Below the pieces are notes generated by a model, which saw only the letters and a program-made list of their open reading frames with translations, did no database searches and was not told the DNA's origin. From CAZULF01 sp964621215 (lineage in GTDB: Bacteria; Pseudomonadota; Gammaproteobacteria; UBA1113), in contig CAZULF010000123.1 of the NCBI GenBank assembly GCA_964621215.1, positions 1 to 5,222 on the forward strand: a stretch of 5,222 nucleotides of DNA, read 5' to 3'. Positions 1 to 5,222 of this stretch are shown here, one piece after another (positions within the stretch are counted from its first letter, which is position 1; every line of letters begins with the position of its first letter). Position numbers and translations under genes: made by a program.

Positions 1-525
1 GGCTTGTTTTTATTAATCACGGGCATAAAAATGTTAATTTTTGCCGAGAAAGAAGTCGATTTGGATAATAACCTCGTTTTAACATGGATGAAAAAACATT
101 TGCGGGTTACCGATCGACTTTATGATGAAAAATTTTTTGTTAGACAGAATAAATTACTTTATGTCACACCATTATTTCTAGTGTTAGTGCTGATTGAAAT
201 TAGCGATATAATTTTTGCAGTAGATAGCATCCCGGCAATTTTCGCTATTACAGAGGATCCATTTATCGTATTTACGTCTAATATTTTCGCCATATTGGGG
301 CTACGTGCCATGTACTTTTTGCTAGCACATTTAATGGAACGTTTCACCTTACTAAAATACGGTTTCGCAATAATTCTTTCTTTTATAGGTACAAAAATGT
401 TGATTGCCTACTGGGTGAAAATACCGACTTATGTTTCTTTAGTAGTAGTCGCAGCAGTATTAGCAACTTGCGTGGTTTTAAGCTTGACGGTGTATGCGAA
501 GAAACAGAGAATCAACAAGCTATAA
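1..525 (+). CDS. TerC/Alx-family integral membrane protein, 5'-truncated by the window edge
   Basis: The frame is open from base 1, so the true start lies upstream; 174 C-terminal residues are visible before TAA at 523-525. Counting the first visible codon as residue 1, hydrophobic segments lie at about 1-15, 52-83, 88-110, 116-135 and 142-165. The family core is clear: E66 I S D69 followed by a VDSIPAI stretch with D75, then DPFIVFTSNIFAILGLRA at 86-103. In this family, acidic residues within membrane helices are thought to bind metal, and E. coli Alx and related proteins are linked to manganese export and alkaline or tellurite responses. The DPFIVFTSN block resembles the Alx branch, but the exact substrate is inferred. 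E. coli Alx is about 320 residues, so roughly the N-terminal half is missing here. The gene converges on the CYTH gene and overlaps its stop codon. Family assignment is firm; individual function is not. Confidence 0.93.
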   Translation, partial: GLFLLITGIKMLIFAEKEVDLDNNLVLTWMKKHLRVTDRLYDEKFFVRQNKLLYVTPLFLVLVLIEISDIIFAVDSIPAIFAITEDPFIVFTSNIFAILGLRAMYFLLAHLMERFTLLKYGFAIILSFIGTKMLIAYWVKIPTYVSLVVVAAVLATCVVLSLTVYAKKQRINKL

Positions 526-1122
526 TAGGGAATATCCACGAGCAGCTTTACTACGATTTTCTGGTGCTAACCCTAAATCAGCAATAAAACGATCAGCTAA
601 GGCTTGCAAATCTGCGTTATTTCCAGCTTTTAGTTCTAATTCAACTTCTTGAATAGGAGCAGTGCGATTACCGGCAATGACTTGACCGATATCTAATGCA
701 ATTTCAACACGACTTTGTTGAAAATTGATATCCCACGTGGTTCGATTAAATTGTGTAGTGAATCGAGGTGCAAGAGTCTCTTTAACTTGGGGTTCGGATA
801 ATAACTTTCTTAGTGAGTCAACTGAAATTAAGGATAAATCCAAAGCAAAATCTGCCAATGGCCATTCCCATTCTTGACGTGTCGTTAAACCTTTATCACT
901 GGAGGCCGAGCTTTTTAACGTTTGTATATATTGACCATCGTCATGTCGAATACGTAAAGCAAAACCATTTTTACGCAAAACAATATCTTGTGTGTCGAAA
1001 TAAGTGCTGGTTAACGTTTGCGTTTTAGAGGGCGTAATGGGATGCTGCAACAAAGTATGTTGTTGCAGCAGAGGAATACGACTCTCAGAAATAGCGAGTT
1101 TGATTTCAATTTCAAGGTTCAA
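520..1122 (-). CDS. Stand-alone CYTH-domain protein, probable inorganic triphosphatase
   Basis: A 200-residue protein consisting of one CYTH domain. The signature ExExK is at E4, E6, K8. Further charged residues expected to line the triphosphate tunnel are R57 and R59, K70, R82, E84 and E86, then R138/E140, D144 and E159/E161/E163, with a basic C-terminal segment (R190, K192, R195). CYTH enzymes bind triphosphates with divalent metals; in gammaproteobacteria the relative YgiF is an inorganic triphosphatase. E. coli YgiF carries an additional CHAD domain after the CYTH domain, which is absent here. The start is TTG at 1122-1120, chosen because the preceding in-frame codon is the TAA stop of the S49 gene and because it puts the ExExK motif at its usual N-terminal place. 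Only a poor GGGA about 12 bases upstream could act as ribosome binding site, so translation probably depends on ribosomes finishing the peptidase gene. An adenylate-cyclase or thiamine-triphosphatase role cannot be excluded. Confidence 0.9.
   Translation of the reverse strand: MNLEIEIKLAISESRIPLLQQHTLLQHPITPSKTQTLTSTYFDTQDIVLRKNGFALRIRHDDGQYIQTLKSSASSDKGLTTRQEWEWPLADFALDLSLISVDSLRKLLSEPQVKETLAPRFTTQFNRTTWDINFQQSRVEIALDIGQVIAGNRTAPIQEVELELKAGNNADLQALADRFIADLGLAPENRSKAARGYSLL
1043..1070. repeat. Perfect 11-bp inverted repeat inside the CYTH gene
   Basis: TGCTGCAACAA at 1043-1053 and its exact reverse complement TTGTTGCAGCA at 1060-1070 flank a six-base loop. In the CYTH mRNA this hairpin would form about 53-80 bases after the TTG start. 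It coincides with codons for a Leu/Gln-rich stretch (LLQQHTLLQH, residues 18-27), so it may simply reflect the codons chosen. It has no U-tract on either strand and is not a standard terminator. Confidence 0.6.
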
Positions 1123-2079
1123 TTATTGTAACAATCCCGAACGAATTCCTAACAATGCAGCCGTGCTTTTGCTGGCAGAAGAACCCATTTTATTGGCAAA
1201 GCTTTTAAAAAAACTGCCTTCCACGGTGTAATCTACCACATTGGTTTCTTGAATAATATTGCGAATCACACCATCGGGTGTCGCAAGACCGTCCACTAAT
1301 CCCAGATCGGCAGCTTGTTGTCCTGTCCATACAAGGCCGGAAAATAATTGCGGAGAATCTTTGAGGCGCGGACCGCGTCCAGCTTTCACTGCATCAATAA
1401 ACTGTTGGTGGATAATATCCAACATTTGTTGTGCATATTGCTGATCTTGCGGTTTAATTGGAGAAAAAGGATCGAGAAAACCCTTTTCATCGCCTGCTGT
1501 TATTAAGCGACGTTGAACGCCTACTTTATTCATAGTGTCGACGAAACCGAAGCCATTCATCAAAACACCAATGGAGCCAACTAAGCTAGCTTTATCAGCA
1601 TAAATATAATCTGCAGCAGCAGCGACATAATACGCGCCGGAAGCACACATATCGGTGCAAACAGCATAAAGTTTAATTTTAGGATATGCTTTTTTCAATC
1701 GCATAATATTGTCATAAATTTCGCCGGCCTGTACGGGACTGCCGCCTGGGCTGTTGATTTCTAACAATACTGCTTTGGTATTAGGATTTGAAAATGCATC
1801 TTCCAAACCTTCATTGATATCATCGGCATTGGCATCGCCTTCATCCATTAGTTCTCCCTTGAGAGTCACTAGAGCAGTATGTGATTTGGCGGCATCATAG
1901 CTTGCTGTATGACTAGGGAGCAACGCTATTACAATGGCGGCAAAAATGAATAAATACACCACACGGAAAAATATCCGCCATCGACGCGAACGACGCTGTT
2001 CTTTGAGTGTCTCAGTTAGCAAAGTTTCTAATGCTTTTCGTTCCCAGTTATTGGGGCTATCAGGCGTATCATTATTCAT
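1123..2079 (-). CDS. sppA: S49-family membrane-anchored serine peptidase (SppA-type signal peptide peptidase)
   Basis: A 318-residue protein with a charged cytoplasmic N-terminus (1-35, rich in R and K at 26-35), a single transmembrane anchor at about 36-54 and a periplasmic S49/ClpP-fold domain. The INSPGG oxyanion-type motif is at 108-113. The nucleophile region is CASGAYYVAAAAD, with S147, followed by the SLVGSIGV block at 165-172. K199, in a GDEKGF context, fits the general base; S147 plus K199 is the Ser/Lys dyad layout of the short SppA enzymes, which cleave leftover signal peptides in the membrane. The length fits the short single-domain SppA/SohB type, not the approximately 620-residue E. 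coli SppA. ATG at 2079-2077 is the start; it has only a weak GGA about 10 bases upstream. It is the first gene of a leftward pair with the CYTH gene, with zero spacing. SohB-like naming is an alternative. Confidence 0.93.
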   Translation of the reverse strand: MNNDTPDSPNNWERKALETLLTETLKEQRRSRRWRIFFRVVYLFIFAAIVIALLPSHTASYDAAKSHTALVTLKGELMDEGDANADDINEGLEDAFSNPNTKAVLLEINSPGGSPVQAGEIYDNIMRLKKAYPKIKLYAVCTDMCASGAYYVAAAADYIYADKASLVGSIGVLMNGFGFVDTMNKVGVQRRLITAGDEKGFLDPFSPIKPQDQQYAQQMLDIIHQQFIDAVKAGRGPRLKDSPQLFSGLVWTGQQAADLGLVDGLATPDGVIRNIIQETNVVDYTVEGSFFKSFANKMGSSASKSTAALLGIRSGLLQ

Positions 2080-2194
2080 AAAGGTAAAATCCAGAGTATA
2101 TTGTAAAGGATTAGCTATTTAACCGGGTTTTCTTATAAAAGGGAAGGGATGCTCTATGCTATTTCCGTAGTTTTTGTTAAAATGATGCACTATT
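2080..2194. promoter_or_regulatory. Divergent promoter region between the S49 peptidase gene and ribD
   Basis: This 115-base spacer is the only gap in the window large enough to hold promoters, and transcription must leave it in both directions. On the minus strand TATACT (2100-2095) matches the sigma-70 -10 consensus in five of six positions, but the hexamer 17 bases upstream, GTTAAA, matches only three of six, and the implied leader would be about 10 bases. On the plus strand TATAAA (2134-2139) has TTAGCT 17 bases upstream, again a weak -35. The function of the region is inferred from gene orientation; the exact boxes are uncertain. No FMN riboswitch structure or recognised operator palindrome was found. 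Confidence 0.45.
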
Positions 2195-3271
2195 ATGTCT
2201 ACACATGCCTTTTACATGCAGCGTGCGCTTGCCTTAGCCGCACAAGGTCATTTTACAGCCCACCCGAACCCAATGGTGGGATGTGTGATTGTGCGCGAAG
2301 GTAACATTGTGGGGGAGGGTTGGCATCGGCAGCCAGGTACACCGCATGCGGAAGTGCATGCATTGCAAGAGGCGGGGGTATTGGCCCAAAACAGTGATGT
2401 GTATGTCAATTTAGAACCCTGCACGCATACGGGACGCACACCGCCCTGTGTCGATGCGCTAATCAAAGCCAACGTTAAACGTGTAATAATCCCTTTTGCG
2501 GATCCTAATCCGCGAGTTAATGGCAGTGGCATTGAGCGCTTGCAACAAGCAGGTATCGAAGTGATGACTGGAGTTGAATCCGAGGCTGCAGCGCAGCTGA
2601 ATAAAACGTTTCTTTATGCTATGCAGCACCAGAGACCTTATGTCATTGCTAAATGGGCTATGACGCTTGATGGCCATTTATCGATGGCCGCACCGCATAT
2701 GCGCTGGATTACCGGCGAGCTGGCACGAGCGCATGTGCATCAACAACGAGCACAGGTCGATGCAATTATCGTGGGAGCGAATACGGTACGGGTCGATAAC
2801 CCTCAATTGACTGCGCGATTGGATGATCCTCTTCTCCAATCCACAATAAAACAACCGCTGCGAGTGATTGTGTCTAGCCAAGGCGACATTCCTCTCGAGA
2901 GTCAGGTGATTAAGTCAAAAGAAAAAACCTGGATCGTCACAGCCTCGCCAGCTAAAAACCTGCCACCATCAGCTACAGTCAGCTGGCATGTATTGCCTTG
3001 CCTCAGTCAGCCAGGCGCGGTAGATTTGCCCCAATTGCTTTCTCATTTGTTCCAAAACGAAGTCAGCAGCGTCATTGTCGAGGGCGGTAGTCATTTATTT
3101 GAGCATTTTTTTGCTAGTGGGCTAGTAAATGAAGTACACTTGTACCTCGCTTTAAAGCGATCGGGCCACTCGGCTAATGCGGTAAGCTTTTTGCCGGAGA
3201 ATTTATCCTGGCAATTGGCGGAATCAATGCCATTAGGGGATGATGTTTTTATCCGATGTTTGGTTAATTAA
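2195..3271 (+). CDS. ribD: Bifunctional riboflavin biosynthesis protein RibD (deaminase/reductase)
   Basis: A 358-residue cytosolic enzyme for two consecutive steps of the GTP branch of riboflavin synthesis: deamination of the 2,5-diamino-6-ribosylamino-pyrimidinone phosphate, then NADPH-dependent reduction of the ribosyl side chain. The deaminase domain (about 1-145) has the zinc-binding and catalytic motif H51-A-E53 and PC76...GRTPPC85. The reductase domain (about 147-358) begins RPYVIAKWAMTLDG and keeps WITG, VGANTV, a DNPQLTAR block and VEGG near its C-terminus. Length matches the family. Two departures are visible: the usual GES-x-W lead-in to WITG reads PHMRW, and LDG is followed by H where R or K is common. 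ATG at 2195 is the first in-frame start consistent with the family N-terminus; the ATGs at 2182 and 2185 are in another frame. The ribosome binding site is poor. It is the first gene of a rightward string, 26 bases before ribBA, and ends in tandem stops TAA TAG. Confidence 0.96.
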   Translation: MSTHAFYMQRALALAAQGHFTAHPNPMVGCVIVREGNIVGEGWHRQPGTPHAEVHALQEAGVLAQNSDVYVNLEPCTHTGRTPPCVDALIKANVKRVIIPFADPNPRVNGSGIERLQQAGIEVMTGVESEAAAQLNKTFLYAMQHQRPYVIAKWAMTLDGHLSMAAPHMRWITGELARAHVHQQRAQVDAIIVGANTVRVDNPQLTARLDDPLLQSTIKQPLRVIVSSQGDIPLESQVIKSKEKTWIVTASPAKNLPPSATVSWHVLPCLSQPGAVDLPQLLSHLFQNEVSSVIVEGGSHLFEHFFASGLVNEVHLYLALKRSGHSANAVSFLPENLSWQLAESMPLGDDVFIRCLVN

Positions 3272-3297
3272 TAGAGTCATTTTTTTGAGTCCATATT

Positions 3298-4533
3298 ATG
3301 CATCTAATAGAACAAGCAATTGAAGATTTTCGCGCCGGTAAAATGATTGTCGTTACCGATGATGAGTTACGTGAAAACGAAGGCGATTTGATCATGGCAG
3401 CTGAAAAAGTAACGCCTGATGCCATTAATTTTATGATAAAAGAAGGTGGTGGTTTAATTTGTTTAGCCATGTCGAGCTCAAAGATTGACGCCTTGCAATT
3501 ACCCTTTATGACGACAGATCGCAGCGTACATGATTTTTCAACGGCCTTCACAGTCAGCATTGATGCGCGTTATGGTATTACTACGGGTATTTCTGCAGCT
3601 GATCGTGCACGTACCATTCGAGTAGCGGCTGCCGCTAATGCTAGCGCAGCAGATATTGTTGTATCCGGCCATATTATGCCAATACGAGCGCGTGATAACG
3701 GTGTGTTAGAGAGACCAGGCCACACTGAAGCGGCTGTGGATTTAGCTCGATTAGCAGGATTGGAGCCAGCAGGAGCGATTTGTGAAATTGTTGCACCCGA
3801 TGGGGGTATGTTGCGAGGTAAAGGCCTGCAAGAATTTGCAGCAAAGCATGATCTCACGCTCATTAGCATCAAACAATTAATAGAATATCGTCGTATCCAT
3901 GATCCTATTGCCAACATAACCTTACAGAAAACACCTACTCATCAAGTTATAAAAACAGCCTCATGTCAATTGCAAACTAAACAAGGTGTTTTTACCATGC
4001 ACGTCTTTCGGGATGGTTCGACCCGAATGGAACATGTGGTGTTAGTTCATGGAGATATCACACAAAATGTCAAACCCTTAGTGAGATTACATTCTTCTTG
4101 CTTAACTGGGGATATTTTTGGATCATTATATTGTGATTGTGGCGAGCAACTGCATGTGGCCTTAGATAAAATTGCCGCAGAAACCTGTGGCGTGTTGGTG
4201 TATCTTGATCAAGAAGGACGTGGTATAGGCTTAACCAATAAAGTACGTGCTTATGCTTTACAACAACAAGGTCATGATACAGTGAGTGCTAATTTAGAAT
4301 TAGGCCTGCCTGCAGATGCACGTGATTATGCTGTGGCAGCGGATATATTGCAGCAATTGGGCGTAAAAAACATGCGTTTGTTAACCAATAACCCACAAAA
4401 ATTAGCGGCATTATCGAGTTTATTAGCACAGGATATAGAACGTGTACCGCATCAAATGCCAGCACATAAAGAATGTCAGCATTATTTACGGGCTAAACGC
4501 GATTATCTTGGACATTGGTTGGAATTAGGATGA
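3298..4533 (+). CDS. ribBA: Bifunctional RibBA: DHBP synthase / GTP cyclohydrolase II
   Basis: A 411-residue fusion. The N-terminal domain (about 1-200) is 3,4-dihydroxy-2-butanone 4-phosphate synthase: DDELRENEGD at 21-30 supplies the acidic metal and substrate site, TAFTVSIDAR is at 82-91, TTGISAADRA at 95-104, and RPGHTEA (H142) with E163 are the expected catalytic and metal ligands. The C-terminal domain (about 220-411) is GTP cyclohydrolase II: HSSCLTGD...CDCGEQL gives zinc cysteines C268, C279 and C281, with the same 11- and 2-residue spacings as E. coli RibA; QEGRGIGL is at 305-312, and Y319 and R342 occupy the positions of the E. coli catalytic Tyr and Arg. LLTNNPQK is also intact. 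Both halves therefore look active, unlike fusions whose cyclohydrolase half has degenerated. The two activities feed both branches of riboflavin synthesis. ATG at 3298 has a weak GAG eight bases upstream. The stop TGA overlaps or nearly touches the next gene's start. Confidence 0.97.
   Translation: MHLIEQAIEDFRAGKMIVVTDDELRENEGDLIMAAEKVTPDAINFMIKEGGGLICLAMSSSKIDALQLPFMTTDRSVHDFSTAFTVSIDARYGITTGISAADRARTIRVAAAANASAADIVVSGHIMPIRARDNGVLERPGHTEAAVDLARLAGLEPAGAICEIVAPDGGMLRGKGLQEFAAKHDLTLISIKQLIEYRRIHDPIANITLQKTPTHQVIKTASCQLQTKQGVFTMHVFRDGSTRMEHVVLVHGDITQNVKPLVRLHSSCLTGDIFGSLYCDCGEQLHVALDKIAAETCGVLVYLDQEGRGIGLTNKVRAYALQQQGHDTVSANLELGLPADARDYAVAADILQQLGVKNMRLLTNNPQKLAALSSLLAQDIERVPHQMPAHKECQHYLRAKRDYLGHWLELG
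4527..4530 (+). promoter_or_regulatory. Ribosome binding site AGGA deciding the start of the YLDSGTG protein gene
   Basis: AGGA at 4527-4530, inside the last codons of ribBA, sits five bases before ATG 4536-4538. This is the best Shine-Dalgarno match seen in the window. It favours that ATG over the ATG at 4530-4532, which would overlap the ribBA stop as ATGA but has only a GGA six bases upstream. Either choice leaves the two genes translationally coupled. Confidence 0.55.
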
Positions 4534-4535
4534 TT

Positions 4536-4793
4536 ATGTTACGTAAAATACTATTTATTTCTTTATTAGTATTCACCGTACCTGCCTATGCCTATCTCGA
4601 TAGCGGTACGGGTAGCGTAGTTGTGCAAATGCTATTTGCTGGATTAGCGGGTTTGATCGCTGTTGCAAGATTGTATTGGGAAAAAGTAAAAATGGTGATT
4701 TTGTGCATAAAATGCTGGATCATACGAAAGCCTATTCCAGAAGCGAAATCTATTTCATCACAACGTGATATTAGCCATGATAAAACGCGATAG
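4536..4793 (+). CDS. Small exported or membrane protein with YLDSGTG motif
   Basis: An 85-residue protein of unknown function. Residues 1-19 look like a signal peptide: a basic start (R3, K4), a hydrophobic core at 5-15, and a cleavage site after P-A-Y-A19. The mature N-terminus would be YLDSGTGS, close to the YLDPGTGS motif I recall from a group of small bacterial membrane proteins, with serine replacing the proline. A second hydrophobic segment (about 28-44) is followed by a basic, aromatic stretch (R45, W48, K50, K52), a third short hydrophobic patch with C57 and C60 (54-63), and a polar tail with many K, R and S. This suits a small inner-membrane protein with a conserved periplasmic tip and a cytoplasmic tail. 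Starting at 4530 instead would add two residues (M-I). It lies two bases after ribBA and overlaps the next gene by 17 bases, so it belongs to the same transcript. No function is assigned; the neighbour suggests an envelope or surface-polysaccharide role, which is inference. Confidence 0.8.
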   Translation: MLRKILFISLLVFTVPAYAYLDSGTGSVVVQMLFAGLAGLIAVARLYWEKVKMVILCIKCWIIRKPIPEAKSISSQRDISHDKTR

Positions 4794-5222
4794 TGCTTCA
4801 TTTCGTGACCCTGCAGGACAGGTTTTTGTGGGCACGGATGCAGTCTATCGCACAGTAATGCCAGTAGCCGCTGAGGATTATGAAGCTGTACGCCAGCATG
4901 GAACCCTTCAACATTGGATTAAGCAGGGTTGGTTATGGCCGGAAGAAACAGTACCGCTGACGGAATTAGGTGAAGATGCCGTCGGTGTGTATGCGGTATT
5001 AAAACATCCACGCTTATCGTTTATTTCCTATCCGCACGAATGGCCATTCGCAATGTTACAAGCCGCAGCCGTATTTCATTTAGATATGCAATTACGAGCG
5101 CTAGAAGAAAATATCATGTTGAATGATGCCTCCGCTTATAATATTCAATTTGTAGATAGTAAACCAGTTTTTATTGACCACTTAGCATTTCGGCCTTATC
5201 AAGAAGGCGAATTTTGGCAAGC
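4777..5222 (+). CDS. NoeA-like / SAM-dependent methyltransferase-family protein with kinase-like N-terminal region, 3'-truncated by the window edge
   Basis: The frame opens at ATG 4777 and stays open for 148 codons to the window end; the C-terminus is outside. The N-terminus (SFRDPAGQVF at 8-17), SYPHEWPF at 84-91, LDMQLRALE at 102-110, LNDASAYNIQF at 115-125 and PVFIDHLAF at 130-138 form the pattern I recall from proteins annotated as class I SAM-dependent methyltransferases related to nodulation protein NoeA, often found in surface-polysaccharide loci. The SAM-binding part would lie downstream of the window, so methyltransferase activity cannot be checked here. The visible part instead resembles a kinase or aminoglycoside-phosphotransferase catalytic loop: D117 with N122 five residues on, then D134 in an ID-x-x-x-F context. 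No signal peptide is seen, so it is probably cytosolic. The start overlaps the preceding gene by 17 bases in another frame; a GTG at 4765 is a less likely alternative. Ribosome binding looks weak, pointing to coupled translation. Confidence 0.82.
   Translation, partial: MIKRDSASFRDPAGQVFVGTDAVYRTVMPVAAEDYEAVRQHGTLQHWIKQGWLWPEETVPLTELGEDAVGVYAVLKHPRLSFISYPHEWPFAMLQAAAVFHLDMQLRALEENIMLNDASAYNIQFVDSKPVFIDHLAFRPYQEGEFWQ

Noticed and set aside
484..526. TTGACG (484-489) and a perfect TATAAT (521-526) on the plus strand, suggesting a promoter reading antisense into the CYTH gene
   Set aside because: The spacer is 31 bases, far outside the 16-18 base range, and the TATAAT is formed by the overlapping stop codons.
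2121..2129. Small palindrome AACC-G-GGTT in the divergent intergenic region as an operator
   Set aside because: Four-base arms are too short to distinguish from chance, and no second copy was seen nearby.
2080..2194. Possible FMN riboswitch ahead of ribD, or between ribD and ribBA
   Set aside because: Neither the 115-base nor the 26-base spacer contains the conserved RFN core blocks, and both are too short for the full element plus an expression platform.
3274..3291. Direct repeat GAGTC (3274-3278 and 3287-3291) around a T-run between ribD and ribBA
   Set aside because: Only five bases, not inverted, so it cannot form a terminator stem; compatible with chance. The T-run alone does not make a terminator inside an apparent operon.
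3598..3655. GC-rich Ala-codon stretch in ribBA considered as a repeat
   Set aside because: It simply encodes the Ala-rich segment of the RibB domain (residues about 100-118) and has no regular unit.
3570..3917. 115-codon minus-strand reading frame inside ribBA
   Set aside because: It is the antisense shadow of a strongly conserved RibB domain; its protein has no recognisable family and low-complexity Ala/Ser/Arg content typical of such shadows.

Overview
The window looks like a piece of a gammaproteobacterial chromosome with a moderately AT-rich base composition (judged by eye, not computed). The protein types and the compact, overlapping gene layout would suit a Legionellales-like or similar host-associated or freshwater gammaproteobacterium, but nothing here fixes the genus. 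Six protein genes were called as clear reading frames, and a seventh (4777 to the right edge) is read through the window boundary. No tRNA, rRNA, insertion sequence, CRISPR array or convincing rho-independent terminator was seen, and there is no gene-free stretch longer than about 115 bases.

Left part (1-2079). The C-terminal part of a TerC/Alx-family membrane protein runs rightward off the left edge and ends at 525. It converges on a leftward pair: an S49 (SppA-type) membrane-anchored peptidase (2079-1123) followed, with no spacer, by a stand-alone CYTH-domain protein (1122-520). The peptidase stop codon and the TTG start of the CYTH gene abut in the same frame. The CYTH and TerC genes overlap by six bases at their stop codons.

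Middle (2080-2194). A 115-base divergent intergenic region must hold the promoters for the leftward peptidase/CYTH unit and the rightward riboflavin unit. No FMN riboswitch is recognisable in it.

Right part (2195-5222). This is a tight rightward gene string. RibD (pyrimidine deaminase/reductase) and RibBA (DHBP synthase fused to GTP cyclohydrolase II) together supply both entry substrates of riboflavin synthesis. RibBA makes the ribulose-5-phosphate-derived four-carbon unit and opens GTP, and RibD performs the next two steps of the GTP branch. The usual partners ribE and ribH are not next to them. Instead ribBA runs directly into a small exported or membrane protein with a YLDSGTG motif right after its predicted signal-peptide cleavage site. 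That gene overlaps by 17 bases a cut-off gene resembling NoeA-like / SAM-dependent methyltransferase proteins. The visible 148 residues of the last gene carry a motif arrangement like a protein-kinase or aminoglycoside-phosphotransferase catalytic loop (D117...N122...D134). The small YLDxGTG protein plus this kinase-like/methyltransferase protein, translationally linked to riboflavin genes, is the least explained part of the window and the best candidate for an undescribed system.
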